A DNA stretch of 64,000 nucleotides from Rhodovulum sulfidophilum. Its GTDB lineage: Bacteria; Pseudomonadota; Alphaproteobacteria; Rhodobacterales; Rhodobacteraceae. Made by a program: the position numbers and the translations under genes. This document shows positions 27,302-35,141 of this stretch, one piece after another; position 1 is the stretch's first letter; every line of letters starts with the position of its first letter. Under the pieces are notes generated by a model that made no database searches, was not told the DNA's origin, and saw nothing but the letters and a program-made list of their open reading frames with translations. The DNA lies in NCBI GenBank assembly GCA_003241785.1, contig QFPW01000007.1:107339-171338 (forward strand). The letters are read 5' to 3'.

Positions 27302-27408
27302 GCGCGCGTGGCGCGGGCCGCGAAACTCCGATTGAAATCGGCGCGGCGCAGGACTAGCTCCGGTGCGCCGCGAATTGAGCGCGGCGTCTCGGGGGCGCTT
27401 GGCGCGCG

Positions 27409-27942
27409 ATGATGGACCAGAAGCTGCCGCCTTTCTACCGGACCACGGTGCCGGTCTTCATCGGCGTGCTCGACCGGCTCGAGGCGACGCTCCGGCGCGC
27501 CGAGGAATGGCTCGGGCCGGTCTACGAGGAGGCGCTGACGCGCCGGCCGCATCCCGAGATGATGCCGGTCTCGCGCCAGGTCGCGACCGCCGTGCAGTTC
27601 ACGCTCCGCGTCGCCTTCCCGCTCGTCGGCAAGCGCGCGCCGGAGCTGCGCGAGCCGATGGACGGTCCCGGCCTGCTCGCCCGCGTCGCGGGGGCGCGCG
27701 ACCTGCTGCGCGGACTCGATCCCGAGGATTTCACCCATTCGGGCCGCCGCGTGATCCGGGCCCAGGCGGGGATCGCGCATCTCGAGCTGCCCGCCGAGCA
27801 GTTCCTCAACGAATTCGGCCTGCCCAATCTCTACTTCCACCACGCGATGGCCTATCTCGCGCTGAAGCAGGCGGGCGTCTCGCTCGGCAAGGCGGATTTC
27901 GACGGGCTGCACGAATATCCGCCGGGCTTCTCCTTCGGCTGA
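27409..27942 (+). CDS. DUF1993 family protein
   Basis: 177 residues, helical, with a DinB-like four-helix look and the family segments YRTTVPVFIGVLDRLEATL and LPNLYFHHAMAYLALKQAGV. It has no signal peptide. Function unknown; the DinB/DUF1993 fold often carries a metal site, and the FHHAMAY histidines would fit that. It stands between aspS and a GNAT gene. Confidence 0.8.
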   Translation: MMDQKLPPFYRTTVPVFIGVLDRLEATLRRAEEWLGPVYEEALTRRPHPEMMPVSRQVATAVQFTLRVAFPLVGKRAPELREPMDGPGLLARVAGARDLLRGLDPEDFTHSGRRVIRAQAGIAHLELPAEQFLNEFGLPNLYFHHAMAYLALKQAGVSLGKADFDGLHEYPPGFSFG

Positions 27943-28001
27943 GGTGGTTGCGAGCCCGCGGCCGCCATGGCAGGTAGGGCGGCGCGCGAAAGGAAGAAGC
28001 C

Positions 28002-28706
28002 ATGGCAGAGCTCGGGTGGATCGTCGAAGGCTGGCAGGCGCCGAAGGCTCCTGAGCCGGTGGTGCTCGAGGGCGCCTATGCGCGGCTCGAGCCCTTGAAC
28101 CGGCGCCACGCGGCCGACCTGCACGCGGCGCTCGAGGGCGCGGACGATACCTGGAACTACCTGCCCTACGGCCCGTTCTTCGGCATCGGCGAATACGCGC
28201 GCTGGGTCGAGCGGATGGGGGCGAGCCGCGATCCGCTGTTCTTCGCGGTGATCGACCGCGAGACCCGGCTGCCCGGCGGGGTGATGAGCCTGCTCCGGAT
28301 CGCGCCCGAGGCGGGGACGATCGAGGTCGGCCATATCTGCCTCGCGCCGCGCCTGCGCCGCACCCGCGCCGCGACCGAGGCGATCCATCTCCTGGCGAGC
28401 CATGTCTTCGCGCTCGGCTACCGCCGCTTCGAGTGGAAATGCGACGCGCTGAACGCCGCGAGCCGGCGCGCGGCGCAGCGGTTCGGCTTTTCCTACGAGG
28501 GGATCTTCCGGCAGGCGGTGGTGGTGAAGGGGCGCAACCGCGACACGGCCTGGTTCGCGATGGTCGATCGCGACTGGCCCTGCCTCTCGGCGGCCTACGC
28601 CGCCTGGCTCGACCCGGCGAACTTCGCCGCCGACGGCCGGCAGATCGAGGCGCTCGGCACGCTGACCGCGCCCTGCCGGGTCGCCGGGGATCCGGCGGAG
28701 GTCTGA
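28002..28706 (+). CDS. GNAT-family acetyltransferase (RimJ/RimL-like)
   Basis: 234 residues. The acetyl-CoA-binding region reads IEVGHICLAPRLRRTRAATEA near residue 108-128, and the end segment YRRFEWKCDALNAASRRAAQRFGFSYEG is typical of the Acetyltransf_3 group that modifies protein N-termini, small amines or antibiotics. AGGAAG precedes the ATG by six bases. Only one base separates it from the phosphatase gene, so the two form a unit. Confidence 0.82.
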   Translation: MAELGWIVEGWQAPKAPEPVVLEGAYARLEPLNRRHAADLHAALEGADDTWNYLPYGPFFGIGEYARWVERMGASRDPLFFAVIDRETRLPGGVMSLLRIAPEAGTIEVGHICLAPRLRRTRAATEAIHLLASHVFALGYRRFEWKCDALNAASRRAAQRFGFSYEGIFRQAVVVKGRNRDTAWFAMVDRDWPCLSAAYAAWLDPANFAADGRQIEALGTLTAPCRVAGDPAEV

Positions 28707-28707
28707 G

Positions 28708-29430
28708 ATGCCGCGCGACCCGGCTTCGCTGGACCGGCCGCTGCGCCGCTGGCACCGGGCCTGGAAGGACCGCTGGCTCGCCGAGGGCGGCGCGGCGGCG
28801 CGACGCGGTGCCACGATCGACATGCTGGTGTTCGATCACGGGCTGGTGCGCTACGCCTGGCGCAATCTCCACGAGATCGCCCCCGGCGTCTGGCGCGGCA
28901 GCCAGCCCGACCCCGGCATGATCCGCCGTCTGGCCGCGCGCGGGTTCAGGACCATCCTCAACCTGCGCGGCGAGACCGAATGGGGGTCCTACCTGCTCGA
29001 GCGCGAGGCCTGCGCCGAGCTCGGGATCGAGCTCGTCGACCTCAAGCTCAATTCCCGTTCGCTGCCGACGGTCGAGACGATCCTCGCCCTCGACGCGATT
29101 TTCGCCCGCGCGGCCAAGCCCATGCTGATCCACTGCAAATCCGGCTCGGACCGCGCGGGGTTCGTCTCGGCGCTCTACCTGCTGCTCCGGACCGGGGCGA
29201 CGCCGGAGGAGGCGGGGGCGCAGCTCTCCTGGCGCTACCTGCACCTGCGCCGGGGCGGGACGGGGGTGCTCGGCTTCATGATCGAGGCCTACGCGGCGGA
29301 GCGGGCGCGGAGCGGGATCGCGTTTCGCGACTGGCTCGCCACGGGCTACGACCGCGAGGCGCTGACGGCCGCGTTCGAGGGCGGCGCGATGGCGGGTTTC
29401 GTCACCGATCGCGTGCTTGGCCGCGAGTGA
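28708..29430 (+). CDS. Dual-specificity/tyrosine phosphatase-like protein
   Basis: 240 residues. The P-loop HCKSGSDRAG (142-151) contains nucleophile Cys143 and Arg149; LNLRGETEW upstream is the usual strand before the catalytic loop, and WRGSQPDPGMIRRL resembles the opening of DSP-like bacterial phosphatases. About 50 N-terminal basic residues precede the domain. It probably acts on phosphotyrosine, phosphoserine or a small phosphorylated molecule; the target is unknown. One base after the acetyltransferase gene. Confidence 0.83.
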   Translation: MPRDPASLDRPLRRWHRAWKDRWLAEGGAAARRGATIDMLVFDHGLVRYAWRNLHEIAPGVWRGSQPDPGMIRRLAARGFRTILNLRGETEWGSYLLEREACAELGIELVDLKLNSRSLPTVETILALDAIFARAAKPMLIHCKSGSDRAGFVSALYLLLRTGATPEEAGAQLSWRYLHLRRGGTGVLGFMIEAYAAERARSGIAFRDWLATGYDREALTAAFEGGAMAGFVTDRVLGRE

Positions 29431-29500
29431 GCCCGCCGCGCCCTTGACGCGCGGGGGCCGAGCGGACATGTGCGGCGGGACGCCGATCCAAGGAGCGACC

Positions 29501-30064
29501 ATGCCCGCGAGTCCCGAAGCCGCCGAATTCTTCCTGAACCGCCGCTCCCGCCCCGCGCGGCTGCTCGGCCTGCCCGAGCCCGACCGCGCCGAGCTCGAGC
29601 GGCTCCTGACCGCGGCGGTGCGGGTGCCCGACCACGGCAAGCTCGAGCCCTGGCGGCTCATCGTGCTGCGCGGGGTCGAGCTCGGCCGCTTCGCCCGGGC
29701 AGTCCGCGACCGCGCGGCGGAGACCGGGCAGGACGCCGAGAAGGGCGCGCTCGCCTTCGAACAGGCTCCGGTCGCGATCGTCGTGGTGGCGAGCCCGGTC
29801 GCGAGCGAGAAGATCCCCGAGGTCGAGCAGACGCTCTCGGCCGGCGCGGTCACGCTGAGCCTGCTCAACGCCGCGCTCGCCGCCGGCTGGGGGGCGAACT
29901 GGCTGACCGGCTGGCCGGCCTACGACGCCGAGCTGCGCGAGAAGGAACTCGGGCTCGAACCGCGGGAATGGATCGCGGGATTCGTCCATATCGGCACCGG
30001 CGTGGGCGAGGTCCCGGACCGGCCGCGGCCCGACCTCGCCAAGATCGTCACCTGGCGCGACTGA
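29501..30064 (+). CDS. Nitroreductase family protein
   Basis: 187 residues from ATG 29501, preceded by AAGGAG; the frame is open back to 29417. FMN-binding features typical of the YdjA-like small nitroreductases: NRRSRPARLL, VRVPDHGKLEPWRLIV, and WGANWLTGWPAY. These are flavin-dependent NAD(P)H oxidoreductases of unclear natural substrate. The EI24 gene follows after seven bases. Confidence 0.88.
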   Translation: MPASPEAAEFFLNRRSRPARLLGLPEPDRAELERLLTAAVRVPDHGKLEPWRLIVLRGVELGRFARAVRDRAAETGQDAEKGALAFEQAPVAIVVVASPVASEKIPEVEQTLSAGAVTLSLLNAALAAGWGANWLTGWPAYDAELREKELGLEPREWIAGFVHIGTGVGEVPDRPRPDLAKIVTWRD

Positions 30065-30071
30065 GGCGGCG

Positions 30072-30764
30072 ATGGGCCTCGTCGTCGATTTCGGCCGCGC
30101 GCTCGGCCAGATGGGCGATCCGCGGTTCCTGCGGGTGCTCTTCGGCGCGCTCGTGATCACCATCCTCGGCCTCGCGGCGCTGTTCTGGGCGGTGATGCTC
30201 GGCCTCGGCTGGGTGCTGCCCGAAACCGTCGCGCTGCCTTGGGTGGGGCAGGTCACCTTCGTCGACACGTTGGTCTCCTGGGCCGCCGTCGGGCTGATGC
30301 TGGCGCTCTCGGTCGTGCTGATGGTGCCGGTGGCGGCGGGCGTGGTCGGCTTCTTCCTCGACGCGATCGCCGCCGCGGTCGAGGCGCGGCACTATCCCGC
30401 GCTGCCGCCGGTCACGCCGCTGCCGCTCGGCCAGCAGGTCGGCGACGCGCTGAAATTCGCGGGCATCGTGCTCGGCGTCAACGTCGTGGCCCTGGCGCTC
30501 TACCTGATGTTCCCGCCGTTCGCCCCGTTCGTCTTCGTGCTCCTGAACGGCTATCTGCTCGGGCGGGAGTATTTCCAGCTGGTCGCCGCGCGTCGCCTCG
30601 GCTTCGAGCGGGCGCGCGTGCTCGGCAAGCGGCATTTCTGGCGGATCTGGACCGCCGGGATCCTGATGGCGATCCCGCTGACCGTGCCGCTCCTCAATCT
30701 GCTGGTGCCGATCTTCGGCGTCGCGGTCTTCACGCACCAGTTCCACCGGCTCGACGAGCGCTGA
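30072..30764 (+). CDS. EI24 domain/CysZ-like membrane protein
   Basis: 230 residues with about four hydrophobic segments (near 25-55, 70-100, 140-170, 200-220) and the central motif NGYLLGREYFQLVAARRL, typical of the EI24/CysZ family. CysZ in gammaproteobacteria is a sulfate transporter; most alphaproteobacterial EI24 proteins are uncharacterised. It probably shares a transcript with the nitroreductase. Confidence 0.82.
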   Translation: MGLVVDFGRALGQMGDPRFLRVLFGALVITILGLAALFWAVMLGLGWVLPETVALPWVGQVTFVDTLVSWAAVGLMLALSVVLMVPVAAGVVGFFLDAIAAAVEARHYPALPPVTPLPLGQQVGDALKFAGIVLGVNVVALALYLMFPPFAPFVFVLLNGYLLGREYFQLVAARRLGFERARVLGKRHFWRIWTAGILMAIPLTVPLLNLLVPIFGVAVFTHQFHRLDER

Positions 30765-30789
30765 GGCGGGACCGGCGCCGACACGAAAA

Positions 30790-30820
30790 CGCCGGGCGCG
30801 ACGGAGGTCGCGGCCCGGCG
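30790..30820. terminator. Terminator-like hairpin between convergent genes
   Basis: CGCCGGGC-GCGAC, loop GGAG, GTCGC-(G)-GCCCGGCG: a 13-bp stem with one bulged base. It lies between the EI24 gene and the small minus-strand gene. AAAA precedes the stem, giving a short T-run for minus-strand transcription. Confidence 0.6.
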
Positions 30821-30841
30821 GCGTTCAGCGATGGCGCGGGG

Positions 30842-30997
30842 TCAGAGCGACCGGCGCTGGTCCCGGGTCTCCGGCCGGCGCTCCTCGATCCGCACGCGGA
30901 TGCGGGCGGCGCGGCGCGCCTCGGCGAGCTGGCTCGACAGATAGGCGAGCAGAACGGCCGCGGCCCCGATGACGGTAAGGGTCGTAGTCGTGGTCAC
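30842..30997 (-). CDS. Small single-span membrane protein, unknown
   Basis: 51 residues from GTG 30997 with GAGGGAG nine bases upstream; an ATG at 31039 would add 14 unlikely residues. One hydrophobic helix (about 5-20, VIGAAAVLLAYL) is followed by a strongly basic and acidic tail. No family recognised. Its ribosome site and membrane helix support a real gene, but its size leaves doubt. Confidence 0.5.
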   Translation of the reverse strand: MTTTTTLTVIGAAAVLLAYLSSQLAEARRAARIRVRIEERRPETRDQRRSL

Positions 30998-31133
30998 GGA
31001 TCGGTCTCCCTCTCGAATTCCCTGACGCGCGATTGTCATCGCCGTTGATTACAACCGAGGCTAGCACGATTCGCCGGAATGTCGACCGCGATTTGGCGGG
31101 TCCTCCCGGACCCTCCCTCCCGGACCCGGGCGG

Positions 31134-31397
31134 TCACATCATGTGCCAGATGTCGAGGTCGCGCATCGTGACGCCGCCGAAGATCACGATCGAGACCAGC
31201 GGGATGGTGATCGCGAAGGCGGCGCAGGTCGCCCAGATCAGCTTCTTGCGGATCATCGGGTCCACCGGGGCCGAGGCATGGGTGCCCGGCACGCGCTCGC
31301 CGGCCTCGGCCTGGGTTTTGACGCCGATCGGCAGGCAGACGAGCAGCGCGAGAAACCAGATCGACGCGAAGATCACGAGGATCGCGGTTATGCTCAT
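31134..31397 (-). CDS. DUF1467 family membrane protein
   Basis: 87 residues with two hydrophobic helices (about 3-25 and 55-77) and the conserved LPIGVKTQAEAGE segment between them. The family is restricted mainly to alphaproteobacteria and is usually next to methylmalonyl-CoA epimerase, as here. The start overlaps the epimerase stop (ATGA). Function unknown. Confidence 0.85.
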   Translation of the reverse strand: MSITAILVIFASIWFLALLVCLPIGVKTQAEAGERVPGTHASAPVDPMIRKKLIWATCAAFAITIPLVSIVIFGGVTMRDLDIWHMM

Positions 31398-31798
31398 GCC
31401 TGTTCGAGCTCGACGAGCGTGCCGGTGAAATCCTTCGGATGCAGGAACAGGACCGGCTTGCCATGCGCGCCGATCTTCGGCTCGCCGTCGCCAAGCACCC
31501 GGGCGCCGGTGGCCTTCAGCTTGTCGCGGGCCGCGAGGATGTCGTCGACCTCGTAGCAGATGTGGTGGATGCCGCCGCTCGGGTTCTTCGCGAGGAAGGC
31601 CGCGATCGGGGATTTCTCGCCCAGGGGATAGAGCAGCTCGATCTTGGTGTTGGGAAGCTCGATGAACACCACCGTCACGCCGTGATCCGGCTCGTCCTGG
31701 GGCGCGCCGACCATGGCGCCCAGCGTGTCGCGGTATTGCGCGCGCGCGGCCTCGAGGTCGGGAACGGCGATGGCGACGTGATTGAGGCGACCGATCAT
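31394..31798 (-). CDS. mce: Methylmalonyl-CoA epimerase
   Basis: 134 residues of the VOC fold. MIGRLNHVAIAVPDLEAA opens with the first metal His (position 7); VVFIELPNTKIELLYPLG, GGIHHICYEVDD and FLHPKDFTGTLVELEQ supply the rest of the Co/Zn site. It interconverts (S)- and (R)-methylmalonyl-CoA in propionyl-CoA use or the ethylmalonyl-CoA pathway. No mutase or carboxylase gene lies in this window. Divergent from the sugar nucleotidyltransferase gene. Confidence 0.93.
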   Translation of the reverse strand: MIGRLNHVAIAVPDLEAARAQYRDTLGAMVGAPQDEPDHGVTVVFIELPNTKIELLYPLGEKSPIAAFLAKNPSGGIHHICYEVDDILAARDKLKATGARVLGDGEPKIGAHGKPVLFLHPKDFTGTLVELEQA

Positions 31799-31944
31799 TG
31801 GGCTCTCCGCGCGAGGGGTCCGGACCCGTCACGACTAGGGGCTTTCGCCGCGCGAGGCAAGGCGCGCGACCCCGGACCAAGGTCGCCCGCGCGGTGGAAG
31901 TGAATTTCGCGTGATAATCGCGTCGCGAGAACTTGGCGCACCCG

Positions 31945-31956
31945 CGCGTTAACGCG
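31945..31956. promoter_or_regulatory. AT-cored palindrome in a divergent promoter region
   Basis: CGCGTTAACGCG lies in the 286-base gap 31799-32084 between mce and the cytidylyltransferase gene. The section 31899-31990 is clearly AT-richer than its surroundings and includes a TGATAAT (-10-like) at about 31912. It probably holds the promoters of one or both genes; no specific regulator can be named. Confidence 0.3.
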
Positions 31957-32084
31957 TTCACAATTTGGTTCCCCGTGTCGAGAAGACCATGGATATTATG
32001 CGGGACATGGCGTTCGGTGTCGCCACGCCTTGAGGCGGAATCGCGCGGCGGCGGCGCCGGGATCGCATTGGCGCGGGGGGTGTT

Positions 32085-32894
32085 ATGAAGGTTGTGCTGT
32101 TCTGTGGCGGGATGGGGACCCGGCTCCGGGACTATTCCGAGACGATCCCGAAGCCGCTGGTGCCGATCAGCGGCATGCCGATCCTGTGGCATATCATGCG
32201 CTATTACGCGCATTACGGGCACAAGGACTTCATCCTGTGCCTCGGCTACAAGGCGGAGGCGTTCAAGCGGTTCTTCCTCGACTACAACGAGGCCTTCGCC
32301 TCGGACTTCGTGCTCGACCAGGCGGGATCGCGGATCAGCATCCTCGATCCGCGCCGCCCGGACTGGCGCATCACCTTCGTCGACACCGGCGCCGACACCA
32401 ATATCGGCGGCCGCCTGCTCCGGGTGCGCAAGTATCTGGAGGGCGAGTCGATGTTTCTCGCCAATTACGCCGATGTCCTGACCGACATGGATCTCGACCG
32501 GATGATCCGCGAATTCCGGGCCTCCGGCGCGGTCGCGAGCTTCCTGAGCGTGCCGCCGCCCTATTCCTTCCACCTCGTCTCGCTCGGCGAGGACGGCCGC
32601 GTCGGCGGCATGATGGACATGCGCCGGTCCGGCATGTGGATGAACGGCGGCTACATGGCGCTGCGGCCCGAGATCTTCGACTATCTCAATCCGGGCGAGG
32701 AGCTGGTGGTCGAGGGGTTCGAGCGGCTGATCGCCGCGGACCGGCTGATCGCGCACCGCCACGAGGGCTTCTGGATGCCGATGGACACGTTCAAGGAAAA
32801 ACAGGCGCTCGACGATCTCGTCGCGCGCGGCGATACCCCCTGGCAGGTCTGGAAGCACGAGGGGGCCGCGCATGTTCATCCCTGGGTCGCGTGA
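32085..32894 (+). CDS. Glucose-1-phosphate cytidylyltransferase-like sugar nucleotidyltransferase
   Basis: 269 residues. The nucleotide-binding motif FCGGMGTRL (6-14), the substrate-side KPLVPISGMPILWHIM, the metal-binding NYADVLTDMD (about 126-135) and MNGGYMAL match RfbF-type enzymes that make CDP-glucose from CTP and glucose-1-phosphate. The usual next enzyme, CDP-glucose 4,6-dehydratase, is absent; a PIG-L deacetylase gene overlaps the end by 23 bases instead. The product is probably an activated sugar for a surface glycan; the exact sugar is inferred, not shown. Confidence 0.83.
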   Translation: MKVVLFCGGMGTRLRDYSETIPKPLVPISGMPILWHIMRYYAHYGHKDFILCLGYKAEAFKRFFLDYNEAFASDFVLDQAGSRISILDPRRPDWRITFVDTGADTNIGGRLLRVRKYLEGESMFLANYADVLTDMDLDRMIREFRASGAVASFLSVPPPYSFHLVSLGEDGRVGGMMDMRRSGMWMNGGYMALRPEIFDYLNPGEELVVEGFERLIAADRLIAHRHEGFWMPMDTFKEKQALDDLVARGDTPWQVWKHEGAAHVHPWVA

Positions 32895-33510
32895 GATCCG
32901 CCGTCTGCTCTGCCTCGGCGCGCACAGCGACGACATCGAGATCGGGGCGGGCGCCACGGTCGCGCGGCTGATCCGGGAGAACCCCGGGCTGCACGTGACC
33001 TGGGTCGTCCTGTCCGCGAGCGGCGTCCGGGGCGAGGAGGCGCGGGCGAGCGCCGCGCGCTATCTCGGCGGGGTCGCGCATGAGACGCGCTTCGCGGAAT
33101 TCCGCGACAGCCATTTCCCCGATCAATGGGCCGAGGTGAAGGCCTATGTCGGCGCGCTCGGCGCGACCGCGCCCGACCTGGTGCTCAGCCATCACGGCGG
33201 CGACCTGCACCAGGACCACCGGCTCGTTTCCGAACTGGTCTGGAACACGTTCCGCGATCATCTGGTGCTCGAATACGAGATCCCGAAATACGACGGCGGC
33301 CTCGGTTCGCCGAACGCCTTCTTCGCCGCGACGGCGATCGAGGCGGATGCGAAGATCGCGGGGCTGATGGCCGATTTCGCCTCGCAGGCCGGCAAGCACT
33401 GGTTCGACGACCTGACGTTCCGGGGGCTGATGCGGCTGCGCGGCCTCGAATGCCACGCGCCCGAGGGGCTGGCGGAGGCCTTTTACGCGCGCAAGATCCG
33501 GCTCGGGTAG
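32872..33510 (+). CDS. PIG-L/LmbE family deacetylase
   Basis: 212 residues. The zinc site appears as GAHSDDIEIG (16-25, the AHxDD motif) and HHGGDLHQDH (107-116). PIG-L enzymes remove N-acetyl groups from GlcNAc-linked substrates; AHSDD variants are often found with nucleotide-sugar genes. Translationally coupled to the cytidylyltransferase. The gene ends 17 bases before the first of three GTAG repeats. Confidence 0.85.
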   Translation: MFIPGSREIRRLLCLGAHSDDIEIGAGATVARLIRENPGLHVTWVVLSASGVRGEEARASAARYLGGVAHETRFAEFRDSHFPDQWAEVKAYVGALGATAPDLVLSHHGGDLHQDHRLVSELVWNTFRDHLVLEYEIPKYDGGLGSPNAFFAATAIEADAKIAGLMADFASQAGKHWFDDLTFRGLMRLRGLECHAPEGLAEAFYARKIRLG

Positions 33511-33527
33511 GGGGGTACACGGGGCGT

Positions 33528-33550
33528 GGCGGACCGAGGTCCGCCCTACG
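33528..33550 (-). repeat. GTAG-flanked REP-like hairpin, GGCGGACC type, copy A (inverted)
   Basis: GGCGGACC-GA-GGTCCGCC followed by CTACG, so the GTAG lies on the minus strand. First of three copies in the 290-base gap 33511-33800. Confidence 0.75.
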
Positions 33551-33585
33551 GTTCGGGTGGGCGCGGGGTGACGGCGATCCGGTGT

Positions 33586-33608
33586 CGTAGGGCGGACCTC
33601 GGTCCGCC
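33586..33608 (+). repeat. GTAG-flanked REP-like hairpin, GGCGGACC type, copy B
   Basis: CGTAG then GGCGGACC-TC-GGTCCGCC, the reverse orientation of copy A, 40 bases away. Copies A and B form an inverted, BIME-like pair. Confidence 0.75.
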
Positions 33609-33727
33609 TTGCCCCGCCCGACATTCCGGCGCCAAGAGCCGATCCCGCGTGGCGCGCCTCGCGGCGTCCATCCCGCCGCGCCAGCCCGGCGCCATGGGTG
33701 CGGACCGGTCCATGCCTCCGCCCGTCG

Positions 33728-33750
33728 CGTAGGGCGGACCTCGGTCCGCC
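33728..33750 (+). repeat. GTAG-flanked REP-like hairpin, GGCGGACC type, copy C
   Basis: CGTAG then GGCGGACC-TC-GGTCCGCC, identical to copy B in arms, loop and flank. The stretch 33609-33727 between B and C carries no gene that I can support. Confidence 0.75.
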
Positions 33751-33800
33751 ATCCCGCGTCCGCCGGCCGGCGGGTCGCCGTCCGTCGCGCCGCCCGCGCG

Positions 33801-35054
33801 TCACTCCCCGAGCGCGCGCCAGCCGATGTCGCGCCGGGCGAAGCCGCCCGGCCAGTCGACCGCGTCGAGGAGCGCGTAGGCGCGGTCGCGCGCCTGCGCC
33901 AGCGTGGCGCCGCGCGCGGTCACATTGAGCACCCGGCCGCCGTTCGCGGTCAGCGCGCCGTCGATCATCTTCGTCCCGGCGTGGAAGATCTGCGCCCCCG
34001 GCGCCTCGATCGCGGGCAGGCGGATCGCGTCGCCGCGCGCGTGATCGCCGGGATAGCCCTTCGCCGCCATCACCACGGTCATCGCATGGTCGTCGGCCCA
34101 GTTCACCGCGCCCTCCGTGACCCGGCCCTCGGCGCAGGCGAGCACCGCGTCGAGCATCTGCGCGCCGAGCCGGAGCGCCAGCACCTGCGTCTCCGGATCG
34201 CCGAAACGCACGTTGTATTCGACCAGCCGGGGTGCGCCGTCCTCGATCATCAGTCCGGCGTAGAGCACGCCCTGGTAGGGCGCGCCGCGGCGGACCATCT
34301 CGGCGAGGGTGGGGGTGATGATCTCGCAAAGCGCGCGCTCGGTCACCTCCGGGGTCAGGACCGGCGCGGGCGAATAGGCGCCCATGCCGCCGGTGTTCGG
34401 CCCCGCGTCGCCGTCGAAGGCGCGCTTGTGGTCCTGGGCGCTGCCGACCACGATGAAATCGGTGCCGTTGGCGAGCACGAAGAGGCTCGCCTCCTCGCCG
34501 GTCATGAATTCCTCGATCACCACGCGCGCCCCCGGCCCCTCGGCGAAGATCGCGTCGAGCGCCGCCTCCGCCTGGTCGAGCGTCTCCGCGACGGTCACGC
34601 CCTTGCCGGCGGCGAGCCCGTCGGCCTTCACGACGATCGGCGCGCCCTCGGCCGCGACATAGGCGCGGGCGGCGTCGAGATCGGTGAAGGTCTGGCTCTT
34701 CGCTGTCGGGGCGCCGCAGGCCTCGCAGATCTCCTTGGTGAAGGCCTTGGAGGCCTCGAGCCGCGCCGCCTCGCGCCCGGGCCCGAAGGTCAGCACGCCG
34801 CCCGCGCGGAGCGCGTCGGCGACGCCCTCGGCCAGCGGCGCCTCGGGGCCGACCATCACGAAGTCGATCGCGTTCTCGGCGCAGAAGGCGAGCACCTTGG
34901 CGCCGTCGAGGATGTCGAGCGCCACGCAGGTCGCCTGTTCGGCGATCCCGGCGTTCCCCGGCGCGCAGAAGAGCCGCGTGGTCTTGGGGTTCTGCGCGAA
35001 GGCCCAGGCGAGGGCGTGTTCGCGGCCCCCGCCGCCCAGGATCAGAATGTTCAT
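33801..35054 (-). CDS. purD: Phosphoribosylamine--glycine ligase
   Basis: 417 residues. Opens MNILILGGGGREHALAWA, the diagnostic PurD N-terminus, then the ATP-grasp domain (FIVVGSAQDHKRAFDGDAGPNTGGMGAYSPAP, EYNVRFGDPETQVL). It makes glycinamide ribonucleotide in purine synthesis. Divergent from xseA with 87 bases between them. Confidence 0.97.
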   Translation of the reverse strand: MNILILGGGGREHALAWAFAQNPKTTRLFCAPGNAGIAEQATCVALDILDGAKVLAFCAENAIDFVMVGPEAPLAEGVADALRAGGVLTFGPGREAARLEASKAFTKEICEACGAPTAKSQTFTDLDAARAYVAAEGAPIVVKADGLAAGKGVTVAETLDQAEAALDAIFAEGPGARVVIEEFMTGEEASLFVLANGTDFIVVGSAQDHKRAFDGDAGPNTGGMGAYSPAPVLTPEVTERALCEIITPTLAEMVRRGAPYQGVLYAGLMIEDGAPRLVEYNVRFGDPETQVLALRLGAQMLDAVLACAEGRVTEGAVNWADDHAMTVVMAAKGYPGDHARGDAIRLPAIEAPGAQIFHAGTKMIDGALTANGGRVLNVTARGATLAQARDRAYALLDAVDWPGGFARRDIGWRALGE

Positions 35055-35141
35055 CGCGCGCCCCGTGCCCCGCCAGCCGTTCCATATGGTCGCCGGGCGT
35101 TCTAAGGTGGCGCCCCGTCAACCGCAAGCGAGAGCCGACCC

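Noticed and set aside
33526..33752. Short open frames on both strands starting MADRGPPY
   Set aside because: Both are translations of the GTAG hairpin repeats; the identical starts come from the repeat, not from a gene family.
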